Shown here: positions 1-6,630 of the stretch, piece after piece
Numbering within the stretch: the stretch's first letter is position 1
Layout of the letters: each line of letters starts with the position of its first letter
Source of the DNA: Treponema sp.
GTDB lineage: Bacteria; Spirochaetota; Spirochaetia; Treponematales; Breznakiellaceae
NCBI GenBank assembly: GCA_009780595.1
Contig: WQZT01000003.1
Span: forward strand, 1-18,548
Direction of reading: 5' to 3'
DNA length: 18,548 nt
Made by a program: the position numbers and the translations under genes
Notes under the pieces: model-generated
Databases searched by the model: none
What the model saw: the letters and a program-made list of their open reading frames with translations, nothing else
What the model was told of the DNA's origin: nothing

Positions 1-891
1 AGCAAAGACAAGAATTCAAAATCAGAAAACAATTTAAAACAAAATTCACATTTGGAAGGAAATTCTCAATCGGGATATAACTCACAGGGGAGCCAGCAAA
101 CAGCCGGTTTGGCAACTGTTAGCGATGCCCGCTCTCTGCCAAACAACAGCCGCGTTACGTTGCAGGGTTACATTGTTAAGAGAGTCAAAGAGGAATATTT
201 TATTTTCCGAGATGATACCGGGGATATTACAGTCGAAATCGAAAGTAAAGCTTGGCGTTCGGCATCTCTGAACTGGCGCGATGTGGGTCCGAACGATCTG
301 GTAACAATCTCAGGTAAGCTGGAGCGGGAAAAGAACAAGGTTACGATGGAAGTCAAGATGATATGCAGAGCGACTTCCAGCAACGAAACCGACAAACCGA
401 GCGAGCCGAATGAGCCTAACGAACCAAATAAACCTGTGGAAGGTTGGATCATCATGTTTGATCTTAACGGCGGAGAGCCTGCTCCTGGAGTAGACTACTC
501 AACCCAAATAGTGCCGTACGGCGAAAAAATGACAATGCCAAACGCGCCAATTAAAGAGGGGTTTGTTTTCCATGCTTGGGAAGAAATAACAGAAAACTTT
601 ACACTTGAAGAGGGTTTTTCCATCGAAGCATGGAGAAACAAAGAATTCAGAGCAAACTGGTATCCCATATATACAGTCAGGTTTTTTGATGCTGACGAAA
701 AAGAGATAGACAGCTTTACTGTAATAGACGAGAAAGGAGCATTTGTCGAACACCCCGAACTTACACTGCCTAATCTTGACAAATTTAGAGGTTGGAGAGT
801 AGGTAAAGAAAACGGTCCGTCAATTTCCATTACAGGTTGGCCTGTGAAGATAACTTCGCATACGGATTTCTATCCGAATTATGCAGAATAG
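1..891 (+). CDS. OB-fold (YgiW/BOF-like) protein with C-terminal InlB-type repeats, 5' partial
   Basis: The frame is open from base 1, so the TTG at 52 is probably internal and the true start, with any signal peptide, lies outside the window. The visible start is a Lys/Asn/Ser-rich linker. Bases about 115-370 encode a domain like the YgiW/YdeI bacterial OB-fold family, with VTLQGYIVKR, FIFRDDTGDITVEI and a closing TISGKLEREKN strand region. A Pro/Glu/Asn linker with EPN repeats follows. The rest (about 450-888) resembles one or two InlB B-type (Listeria-Bacteroides) repeats, shown by FDLNGG and FRANWYP followed by a second degenerate unit. Both domain types usually occur in exported proteins, so an envelope location is inferred. 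The substrate or partner is unknown. The OB-fold call is fairly firm; the role is not known. Confidence 0.7.
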   Translation, partial: SKDKNSKSENNLKQNSHLEGNSQSGYNSQGSQQTAGLATVSDARSLPNNSRVTLQGYIVKRVKEEYFIFRDDTGDITVEIESKAWRSASLNWRDVGPNDLVTISGKLEREKNKVTMEVKMICRATSSNETDKPSEPNEPNEPNKPVEGWIIMFDLNGGEPAPGVDYSTQIVPYGEKMTMPNAPIKEGFVFHAWEEITENFTLEEGFSIEAWRNKEFRANWYPIYTVRFFDADEKEIDSFTVIDEKGAFVEHPELTLPNLDKFRGWRVGKENGPSISITGWPVKITSHTDFYPNYAE

Positions 892-906
892 ACTCTTCAC
901 TGGGGA

Positions 907-936
907 TTGACACACAAACGTGGATTATAGTATCTT
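907..936 (+). promoter_or_regulatory. Possible sigma70-type promoter for the 979 gene and rpsT group
   Basis: TTGACA at 907-912 is a perfect -35 hexamer. The best-spaced -10 is TATCTT at 931-936 with an 18-bp spacer; an overlapping TATAGT at 926-931 is a better hexamer but too close. The predicted transcript would start near 943, 36 bases before the ATG at 979. This is the only clear promoter-like sequence between the first gene and the translation-related genes. Confidence 0.4.
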
Positions 937-978
937 TAATGCCGGAGATTAACAGCCCTACGGGGCGGGGAGAGAATT

Positions 979-1149
979 ATGGGACAGGCGAGTAAAAACT
1001 CACGTACTGCCAGTGCGACGCAGAAGTTTTTCTGCACGTGCGGCGGGGAAATTAAAATGAAAACTGTTTTTGAGGATGGCAAGGTGAAAAATCAGGCCGA
1101 ATGCAACAAGTGTAAGCGTCTGGAACGGCGTCCGTCAGACTTTAAATAA
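979..1149 (+). CDS. Small zinc-ribbon-like protein, 56 aa
   Basis: The ATG at 979 follows a GGGGAGAG ribosome binding site at 967-974. The protein has two cysteine pairs, C19-T-C21 and C42-x2-C45, separated by a short basic segment, which suggests a four-Cys zinc ribbon. It is rich in Lys and Arg, as expected for a nucleic-acid or ribosome-associated protein. It lies 81 bp upstream of rpsT in the same direction and probably shares its transcript. I recall similar small ORFs beside rpsT in treponemes but cannot confirm this here. The function is unknown; a translation-linked role is inferred from the neighbours only. Confidence 0.7.
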   Translation: MGQASKNSRTASATQKFFCTCGGEIKMKTVFEDGKVKNQAECNKCKRLERRPSDFK

Positions 1150-1230
1150 ACAGATTATTCAGAAAGCAACGCGGATGAAAGCGGGCTTCTGTTTGCGCTG
1201 AACTGGCGCATAATTCAATTGGGGGTTCTT

Positions 1231-1533
1231 TTGGCTAAGAAGAAAGATTCCGCTGAAAAGCGGCACAGGCAGAGCGAAGAGCGCAGGCTCAGAAACAAAT
1301 CGGTAAAATCAGCGGTAAGGACCAGCGTGAAGAAGTTTGTCGTTCTGGCACAGAAAACAGGGCGCGCTTCGGCTAATCCGGCAGAGGATGTCGCGGAAAC
1401 AGAAACAGCTCTGAGGAATATGATAAAGAAGCTGGATACTGCGGCGCAGAAGGGAATTATCAAGAAAAATACCGCAGCCCGGAAAAAATCAAGGATGCAG
1501 AAGCTTTTTAATTCCTTACGGTCAGCACAATAA
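1231..1533 (+). CDS. rpsT: 30S ribosomal protein S20
   Basis: This is a primary 16S rRNA-binding protein of the small subunit. The protein begins MAKKKDSAEKRHRQSEERR and carries the S20 pattern of a basic N-terminal helix, RLRNKSVKSAVRT, and a later helix KGIIKKNTAARKKSRM. The start is TTG at 1231, preceded by GGGGG at 1221-1225. An in-frame TTG at 1219 would put that ribosome binding site inside the gene and spoil the usual MAKK start. The length is 100 aa, slightly longer than the usual 85-90 because of a longer middle segment. The HU/IHF gene follows 40 bp downstream. TTG starts in S20 genes are known in other bacteria in connection with autoregulation; whether that applies here is not shown. 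Confidence 0.95.
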   Translation: MAKKKDSAEKRHRQSEERRLRNKSVKSAVRTSVKKFVVLAQKTGRASANPAEDVAETETALRNMIKKLDTAAQKGIIKKNTAARKKSRMQKLFNSLRSAQ

Positions 1534-1573
1534 CAGTTGCGGGTCAGAGCGGCGTTGCAAGGGAGATACGACC

Positions 1574-1900
1574 GTGGGGAATAGTACAAAAGCAGATATT
1601 GTAGACGCTATCTTCGACAAAGTCGATATGCGCGAAAGCGCTGTTCCCGGTGTCCGCCGCAGTTTACTCCGCAAGGAAGTAAAGGCGGTGGTTGATTTAT
1701 TTCTGGAAGAGTTAAAATCCGCCATTGTTACCCACAGGTCAATTGAACTGCGAGGTTTTGGCACATTTGAAGTCAAACGGCGAAAAGGGCGGGAAAACGC
1801 GCGAAATCCAAAAACAGGCGAGATTATTTCGGCAGAACCGCATGGAACTGTCATTTTCAGACCTGGGCAGGATTTGAAGCGTGATGTATGGCCCTTATAA
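1574..1900 (+). CDS. HU/IHF-family DNA-binding protein
   Basis: This is a dimeric DNA-bending, nucleoid-associated protein. It has the family layout: N-terminal helices (KADIVDAIFDK), the GFGTFEVKRRKGRENARNP signature at about residues 61-79, and the beta-arm with N78-P79 that intercalates in the minor groove. The length of 108 aa is a little over the usual 90-100; the extra residues are an insertion near VPGVRRS and a short C-terminal tail. The start is GTG at 1574 with GGGAG at 1561-1565 upstream. The last 13 bases overlap the start of lnt, so the two are probably translationally coupled. Whether it is HU-like or IHF-like cannot be settled by eye. Confidence 0.93.
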   Translation: MGNSTKADIVDAIFDKVDMRESAVPGVRRSLLRKEVKAVVDLFLEELKSAIVTHRSIELRGFGTFEVKRRKGRENARNPKTGEIISAEPHGTVIFRPGQDLKRDVWPL

Positions 1901-3669
1901 AACCACGGCACGGGCGGTTTTTTATCGGGTTTTCATTGAGCGATTCGCCGAGAACGTTGCTTAGAACTTCTTTCGTCAATCTGGGAGCGATTCTTGCGGC
2001 GGCGGTTCTTTTTGCGGCATCCTTTCCGAGTATTCCGTTTCCAAACGGACTTCCTTTTATAGCGTGGGTTGCGTTTGTTCCGGTGTTTTGGGTAGTGCGC
2101 CGCGCCGGAGCGCTTGCGTGCCTTGTGTTGGGTGCGTTGTACGGCTACATCGCATACGGTCTTTTCAATTACTGGCTCAGTATATTTCACCCGTTGGCGG
2201 GTGTTGTCGCAGGTTCTCTCTATTCAGTTTACATGGGGTTGCTCTTTGTTCTGCTGCATGTAGCGGCGCGGGTTTTTCCCCGGCGTGGCTATATCGTGCA
2301 GTTCCTTCTGTGGATGGCGTACGAGTATATCAGAACCTTGGGGTTTTTTGGCTATTCCTACGGCATTTCCGGTTATTCGCAGTGGCAGATACTTCCGCTC
2401 ATCCAGATTGCGTCATTAACGGGCGTGTGGGGTGTTTCCGCGCTGGTTGTGTTTCCCTCTGCGTGGCTTGCTGGAGCATTCAGCCAGCCGCGCACGGTGG
2501 TGGGCGCGATAGCGGGCGCCTCAGCGTGGGCAAAGCGGGAGCGCGCCCCTGCGGCAGTGTGGGCGGTGCTGCTTGCCGCCGCCGTAGTGTTTGGGCTCGT
2601 TTCCCCGGCGGATTATTCCGGCGCACGGCAGATTAAGTTCGCGCTTGTCCAGCACAATACCGATCCTTGGCTGCCCGCCCGCGCTCCCACCGCCGCGCAA
2701 GCCCTTGCACTGTACCGCGAGGATTTTGAGGTTTTGACGCGCCTTTCCAGTGAGGCACTTGCATCTCACCCCGACACCGACTTTGTCGTCTGGTCGGAAA
2801 CCGCGTTTGTACCGCGCATTCACTGGCATCAAACGTACCGCGAAGAGCGCGGCTCGTGGTATCTCGTGCGGGATTTGCTGGATTACCTTGCGGCGCAGGA
2901 CGTTCCCTTCATCATCGGCAACCACGATGCCCGCAGAGATGCGGCGCTCAACCCACGCGGCGATCACCGCGTTGATTTTAACGCTGTTCTTCTTTTCCAG
3001 CGGGATCAGATTGCCGAAATTTACCGCAAAATACACCTTGTTCCTTTTACTGAACATTTCCCGTTTCAAGACCGCTTTCCCCACATATACCGCGCCTTAC
3101 GCGAAAAGGATACGCATTTCTGGGATCGCGGAACAGAACTCACCGTGTTTGAATCGGGCGGGCTGCGGTTTTCCACGCCAATCTGCTTCGAGGACACCTT
3201 CGGTTACCTTAACCGCGCGTTTGCCCGCGCTGGCGCAGAGGTGCTGGTGAACCTTTCCAACGATGCGTGGTCGAACAGCCTTTCGGCGCAGATGCAGCAC
3301 CTTACGATGGCGGTTTTCCGCTCGGTGGAGACGCGCCGCGCGATGGTGCGCTCAACAGCATCGGGGATGACCTGCGCCATTGACCCAAACGGAAGAATAA
3401 TCGCCATGGCAGAGCCGTTCGCCCAAGCTTGGCTTGCCGCCGAAGTTCCAGCGATGACAAACATCACGTTTTACACGCGCTTTGGAGACTGGCTCGGCGT
3501 TCTTTTCACTGCCGTTGCTGCCGCACTGTTGATTTTTGGCACTGTTTTCCATATACTGGGTAAATCCGCTGATGGAGGATTTACTGGGAAGTTTTGGCGA
3601 GGCAAAACTTCAGGCGGGGCGTTACGGGCTAATTTGCCAAAGTCGAATGAGCCCGCAGCGCCCCGCTAG
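1888..3669 (+). CDS. lnt: Apolipoprotein N-acyltransferase
   Basis: This inner-membrane enzyme transfers the third acyl chain to the N-terminal cysteine of lipoproteins. About residues 28-240 hold several hydrophobic membrane segments, followed by a periplasmic nitrilase-fold domain. The Glu-Lys-Cys triad is visible: E304 in WSETAF, K381 in YRKIHLVPFTE and C433 in ICFEDTFG. A last membrane helix lies near LGVLFTAVAAALLIFGTVF. The ATG at 1888 overlaps the preceding gene by 13 bp; a TTG at 1936 is an alternative. At 593 aa it is longer than most Lnt proteins. The last 40 or so residues, after FHILGK, are Gly/Ser/Pro-rich and coded by a hairpin-rich repeat, so they look acquired. The treponeme setting, with many lipoproteins, fits an active Lnt. 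Confidence 0.93.
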   Translation: MALIKPRHGRFFIGFSLSDSPRTLLRTSFVNLGAILAAAVLFAASFPSIPFPNGLPFIAWVAFVPVFWVVRRAGALACLVLGALYGYIAYGLFNYWLSIFHPLAGVVAGSLYSVYMGLLFVLLHVAARVFPRRGYIVQFLLWMAYEYIRTLGFFGYSYGISGYSQWQILPLIQIASLTGVWGVSALVVFPSAWLAGAFSQPRTVVGAIAGASAWAKRERAPAAVWAVLLAAAVVFGLVSPADYSGARQIKFALVQHNTDPWLPARAPTAAQALALYREDFEVLTRLSSEALASHPDTDFVVWSETAFVPRIHWHQTYREERGSWYLVRDLLDYLAAQDVPFIIGNHDARRDAALNPRGDHRVDFNAVLLFQRDQIAEIYRKIHLVPFTEHFPFQDRFPHIYRALREKDTHFWDRGTELTVFESGGLRFSTPICFEDTFGYLNRAFARAGAEVLVNLSNDAWSNSLSAQMQHLTMAVFRSVETRRAMVRSTASGMTCAIDPNGRIIAMAEPFAQAWLAAEVPAMTNITFYTRFGDWLGVLFTAVAAALLIFGTVFHILGKSADGGFTGKFWRGKTSGGALRANLPKSNEPAAPR

Positions 3670-3736
3670 GGGGGTAGCGGAAGCCACCGCAGGAGCGTAG
3701 CGACGAGGAGGCTGGAGCGAGGGGGGCGTTCCCCCC
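3561..3736. repeat. Hairpin-rich intergenic repeat entering the 3' end of lnt
   Basis: Four inverted repeats occur in a row: TAAATCC/GGATTTA (3561-3567 and 3577-3583), GAAGTTTTG/CAAAACTTC (3588-3596 and 3603-3611), a short CGCTA/TAGCG pair around a G-run near 3665-3680, and GGGGGG/CCCCCC (3721-3726 and 3731-3736). The stretch is far more G-rich than the response-regulator gene that follows. It looks like a composite of dispersed repeat units of the kind common in treponeme intergenic regions, but only one copy is in this window, so repetition in the genome is inferred. Confidence 0.5.
3721..3736 (+). terminator. G6/C6 hairpin, possible lnt terminator
   Basis: A perfect 6-bp GC stem with a CGTT loop is followed only by TTCATT, a poor T-tract. 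It is the last stem of the repeat after lnt. It could end the upstream transcript or insulate the response-regulator gene. Confidence 0.35.
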
Positions 3737-3801
3737 TTCATTATGGATTGATTGTAGCGGAGTGCTGATTGGTTACGGTAAAAAAGGCGGAGTGGTTCTG
3801 T

Positions 3802-4518
3802 ATGAATAGTCAAACGAAGATATTAATAGTAGACAATGAAACTGTTCATCGTGATTTTTTTGATCTTATGTTCTCCAAATTGGGTTTTATCGTTGAAAAA
3901 GCACGTGATGGAATAGAAGGGCTTGAGAAAACAAAGCGGTTTCTCCCTGATATTATCCTTTTGGATAATATTATGCCCCGCATGTCCGGCTGGGAACTGA
4001 CAAAAATCCTGAAAAATGATCCGAAATATAAAGATATTCTTATTATTATGTTTTCCGCGCTCGATGATGTGAAGGATAAGGTTGATGCTTTGGAACTTGG
4101 TGTTGACGATTACATCACTAAACCGTTTAATTTTACCGAAGTGTTGGCGCGTATTCGGGCGTTGCTGCGGAACCGCGAGTTGTACGCCCAGATTGTGGCG
4201 CGGGAGTTTCGCCTGAATCTTGCCGAAGAGCTGAGTGCCGACATCAGGCGGAATTTGCGGGAATTTGCAAAGACGATTGATGGTCTTGATGCGGCGATTG
4301 CCGCGATTAGTTCTGCCGTCCAGATAAAACCGGATGCAAAGGGCAAAAAGAAAGTTTTGAGTGAAGTTGCCGAGAAATCCCAGCAGGTTAGACAGTATAT
4401 TGGGGAACTTGGCGAGAGAATAGAAAGAACGAGTTCGGAGTGGGAACGCCTGAAGCAAAACGAGATTGGGCTGCCCCTTTTGGAAACGAAAATCCGCGAA
4501 AATCCGGCTCAGGAATAG
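3802..4518 (+). CDS. Response regulator with helical, non-DNA-binding output region
   Basis: Residues 5-120 form a CheY-like receiver domain: acidic pocket D11 (the next position is N12), phospho-acceptor D55 in ILLDNIMP, the Ser of MFSA, and K107 in ITKPF. Residues about 125-230 are helical and rich in Glu, Lys and Arg, with coiled-coil character, and match no DNA-binding output domain I recognise. It probably acts through protein contacts rather than as a transcription factor. The ATG at 3802 is preceded by GGAG at 3789-3792; the in-frame TTG at 3769 lacks one. The bactofilin gene starts 19 bp after the stop, which points to co-transcription. No partner kinase is in the window. The receiver call is firm; the output role is unknown. 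Confidence 0.9.
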   Translation: MNSQTKILIVDNETVHRDFFDLMFSKLGFIVEKARDGIEGLEKTKRFLPDIILLDNIMPRMSGWELTKILKNDPKYKDILIIMFSALDDVKDKVDALELGVDDYITKPFNFTEVLARIRALLRNRELYAQIVAREFRLNLAEELSADIRRNLREFAKTIDGLDAAIAAISSAVQIKPDAKGKKKVLSEVAEKSQQVRQYIGELGERIERTSSEWERLKQNEIGLPLLETKIRENPAQE

Positions 4519-4537
4519 GAAGAACGGGGGAAAACGA

Positions 4538-4972
4538 ATGGCGCAGACGCAACCGTATATGGAAGAAACAAAGAAGAAAGACAGCCGGATGGTTGTTTTC
4601 GGAAACAGCACTAGTTTTCATGGTACGCTGCGGTTCAAAGAATCGCTGTGTATACGGGGAAAGTTCAAGGGGACGATACAGGAAGGCGGGGCGCTCATCG
4701 TGGACAAAGGCGCGGTGGTTGAGGCGAATCACATTTCGGTTACTTCGCTTGTTGTGTACGGAACGGTGATTGGGGCGGTTAACGCTGTGGACAAAATCGA
4801 CCTGTTTCCCGGCGCGGAAGTGCGGGGAGATCTTCGGGCTGCGCGGTTGCGTATTGCCGACGGGGTGATGTTTGAAGGGCAGTGCAGCATGACGGGAATC
4901 AGCAAAGATGTGGAGATTTTTTCCCGCCCTACAGAGGAAATAAAAGTTGAACTTCAGAGATCCGGTGCTTAA
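4538..4972 (+). CDS. Bactofilin family cytoskeletal protein
   Basis: Bactofilins polymerise without nucleotide into filaments that place cell-wall or shape functions. The 144-aa protein has a polar N-terminal tail (to about residue 17), then a beta-helical core with short repeating turns: FHGTLRFKESLCIRGKFKGTI, ALIVDKGAVVEANHI, LVVYGTVIGAVNAVDKIDLFPGAEVRGDL and RLRIADGVMFEGQCSM. A short charged C-tail follows. The ATG at 4538 has GGGGG at 4526-4530; the in-frame TTG at 4466 lies inside the response-regulator gene and is rejected. The gene for PncC overlaps its last 26 bp. In spirochaetes bactofilins affect cell shape, which makes the adjacent response regulator a plausible partner, but that is inference. 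Confidence 0.9.
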   Translation: MAQTQPYMEETKKKDSRMVVFGNSTSFHGTLRFKESLCIRGKFKGTIQEGGALIVDKGAVVEANHISVTSLVVYGTVIGAVNAVDKIDLFPGAEVRGDLRAARLRIADGVMFEGQCSMTGISKDVEIFSRPTEEIKVELQRSGA

Positions 4973-5504
4973 CGTCATTGCCGAAGAGCTTGTCAAAATG
5001 CTTGCCGCCAGTGGTGCAACGATAGCCGCCGCAGAGTCTTGCACGGCAGGGCTTGCCGCCGCCAGTATTGCGGAAATTCCGGGCGCTTCGCATGTGCTGT
5101 GGGGTTCTTTTGTTGTTTACACGGTTGACGCAAAGGTCAGCATGCTGGGAATTCCGCTTGATGTAATCGAAACGTACGGTGCGGTGAGCAAGCCTGTTGC
5201 AACGGCGATGGCGGAGGCGGCGCTGGAAAAAAGCGGCGCGCTGTGGGCTTTTTCGGTTACCGGATTTGCAGGTCCCGGCGCGGGGATTCACCGCGGCGAG
5301 GAAATTCCCGCGGGAACGGTTTGGATTGCTGTTGCTGGAAGGGACGGTGCGAATACGGGGCTTGTTGCGCCCGGCGGTGTGTTCACCGAGGCGCGGGCTT
5401 TTGCCTTTCCCGGCAGCCGCAACGAAGTTCGCCGTGCCGCCGCCGCTGCCGCCCTGCGGGAAGTTTTGCAGCGGGCAAGTGCGCAGGAAGGCGAGAAGAA
5501 CTAA
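4947..5504 (+). CDS. pncC: Nicotinamide-nucleotide amidohydrolase (CinA C-terminal domain, PncC-type)
   Basis: The family deamidates nicotinamide mononucleotide to nicotinate mononucleotide, salvaging the pyridine nucleotide released by NAD-using enzymes such as DNA ligase. The 185-aa protein covers only the CinA C-terminal domain, without the N-terminal molybdopterin-like domain. It shows AESCTAGL with the catalytic Ser at 31, SFVVYTVDAK, YGAVSKPVA, and SVTGFAGPG followed by PAGTVWIAV. The start is TTG at 4947 behind AGAGGAAA at 4932-4939. It overlaps the bactofilin gene by 26 bp in another frame, so translation is probably coupled. The Ala-rich C-terminal helix is intact and ends at a normal TAA. 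Confidence 0.9.
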   Translation: MNFRDPVLNVIAEELVKMLAASGATIAAAESCTAGLAAASIAEIPGASHVLWGSFVVYTVDAKVSMLGIPLDVIETYGAVSKPVATAMAEAALEKSGALWAFSVTGFAGPGAGIHRGEEIPAGTVWIAVAGRDGANTGLVAPGGVFTEARAFAFPGSRNEVRRAAAAAALREVLQRASAQEGEKN

Positions 5505-5608
5505 GCGGGCTTTTCCCTTCTGTAATCAGAATAAATTTGTATAATTTAACACTCGTATCATCAAAATCTCGGACTGGTCCCAAAATCCGCATACATTATA
5601 CCTGCTCC

Positions 5609-5829
5609 TCAAAAGCCTTCCCAAACCTCGGCGAAGACCTGCGCCTCGCGCAGGTCTTCGATCGTAAGACCGTGAATGCACGCAAAATCCAGTTGCGCGA
5701 GTAATAAAACTCGTCCACGACCTCGCCACCCTGACAGCGCGCAAGCCCCAGCGAGATAGTGCTGTCCGCCGCGTAATCGGCGGTCTAAAAACCAATCGCC
5801 ACGAATTCTTCCACGCAAGCATAGTGCAC
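5609..5829 (-). pseudogene. Broken DnaQ-type 3'-5' exonuclease fragment
   Basis: Read on the minus strand from about 5829, one frame gives EEFVAIGF, a stop, then TADYAADSTISLGLAR and GGEVVDEFYY. A shift to the next frame (5700-5609) gives FACIHGLTIEDLREAQVFAEVWEGF. Together these match the N-terminal half of DEDDh exonucleases, whose first motif reads FVAIDFET. Here the catalytic Asp is replaced by Gly and the catalytic Glu codon is a TAG stop. With the frameshift and the missing C-terminal half, the gene is dead. Confidence 0.7.
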
Positions 5830-5890
5830 TTTTTCACACGTCGTGAAAAGCCGACCACGCTGCGCTCGGGGGATTGAACCCCGCCCGCCG

Positions 5891-6118
5891 CTACACGACG
5901 CCCCCGCCGCAGCTTGAGCCGGTGCAGGCGTAGCAGTGGTTGGTAACCGCAATTTCCCGCCCGAACAGATCGCCAGTGCCGCAGCTCGCTATGTTGTTCG
6001 CGGCGGCGCGGAGGTAGTCGGCCTCAAGCCCCTTTTCGGTACCAGGAAGGAAGGCGCCGTCGGTGATGTTAAGCTTGGCAATAGCGTTGTAACTCATCGC
6101 TTTTAGGCACTGTTCCAT
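5891..6118 (-). CDS. Unassigned small ORF with Cys-containing C-terminus
   Basis: A 75-aa ORF reads from ATG at 6118 and ends HCYACTGSSCGGGVV. I do not recognise it. It has no strong ribosome binding site, and it sits in a decayed region next to an exonuclease remnant on the same strand, so it may itself be the end of a lost gene. The composition (ADYLRAAANNIASCGTGDLFGREIAV inside) looks protein-like rather than random. Three cysteines close together at the end could bind metal, but this is speculation. Confidence 0.3.
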   Translation of the reverse strand: MEQCLKAMSYNAIAKLNITDGAFLPGTEKGLEADYLRAAANNIASCGTGDLFGREIAVTNHCYACTGSSCGGGVV

Positions 6119-6238
6119 TATTTAGCGGGACATCGTTTCCGTTCGGTTGGGGTCAGCTTGTACATGACAATGCTTGCAGCTTAGAACCCGTGTTCTGCAA
6201 AGAGATAAAAGTGCCGAAACACAAATGAAGCATATACT

Positions 6239-6489
6239 ATGGGATACGGAACTGATTTGAAAGACAGCCAGTGGGCGCTTATCGAACATATTTTCAAGAG
6301 CAACAAAGGCGCAAACCTCGCAAAGCATGACAACGCACCTTGGTGAACGCCGTGCTGTACCTTGTCAAGACAGATTGCCAATGGCGCCTGCTCCCCAACG
6401 ACTTCCCTCTGTATGACACGGCTTGGTTGTTTTATGGGCGGGTGCTTGGAGACGGCGATGGATACCCTCGTCGCCAAAACCAGTAACAT
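6239..6489 (+). pseudogene. IS5-family transposase remnant, frameshifted
   Basis: The first frame from ATG 6239 reads TDLKDSQWALIEHIFK, the usual N-terminus of IS5-type transposases, and stops at TGA near 6346. A neighbouring frame continues with LVNAVLYLVKTDCQWRLLPNDFP, the conserved second block. A third frame gives LETAMDTLVAK, matching the next family segment. So about 85 residues of the N-terminal region remain, in three frames, with no DDE catalytic domain. No terminal inverted repeats were identified. It is an old insertion relic upstream of accD. Confidence 0.75.
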
Positions 6490-6592
6490 TATAATACTAG
6501 ATAGCTATAGTAAGGAATACCCGTGCTTTTTATTAAGATGAAAAAATGCCATATAAATAAAGTGCTAGCTGGCAAGTGGAGGCACAGAACGA

Positions 6593-6621
6593 TTGACGCG
6601 CATGCAAAATGCCTCTATACT
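6593..6621 (+). promoter_or_regulatory. accD promoter, near-leaderless transcript
   Basis: TTGACG (6593-6598) and TATACT (6616-6621) are separated by exactly 17 bp. Transcription should start near 6628, at most a few bases before the ATG at 6631. There is no Shine-Dalgarno sequence in front of that ATG. Confidence 0.6.
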
Positions 6622-6630
6622 GGCGTTATT

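Larger units (their letters stand above)
5505..6630. other. Decayed region without an intact recognisable gene
   Basis: Between pncC and accD about 1.1 kb holds remnants of genes on both strands: a broken exonuclease (-), one small unassigned ORF (-) and a broken transposase (+). Each of the two recognisable remnants has frameshifts or in-frame stops. No tRNA or clear terminator was seen. Bases 6490-6590 are AT-rich and show nothing coding. Confidence 0.6.

Noticed and set aside
3721..3736. G6/C6 hairpin considered as a strong intrinsic terminator
   Set aside because: The stem is perfect but only TTCATT follows, so it is reported only as a possible terminator.
3823..4611. 262-codon minus-strand ORF
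   Set aside because: It is antisense to the response regulator and bactofilin genes, which have clear motifs and ribosome binding sites.
5860..5910. GC-rich stretch with a GGGATTGAACCCC-like string considered as a tRNA end
   Set aside because: No cloverleaf could be built around it; acceptor and anticodon arms are missing.
6523..6630. Upstream extension of accD to the TTG-like start near 6523
   Set aside because: The added residues precede the zinc ribbon, match nothing in the family and overlap the promoter.
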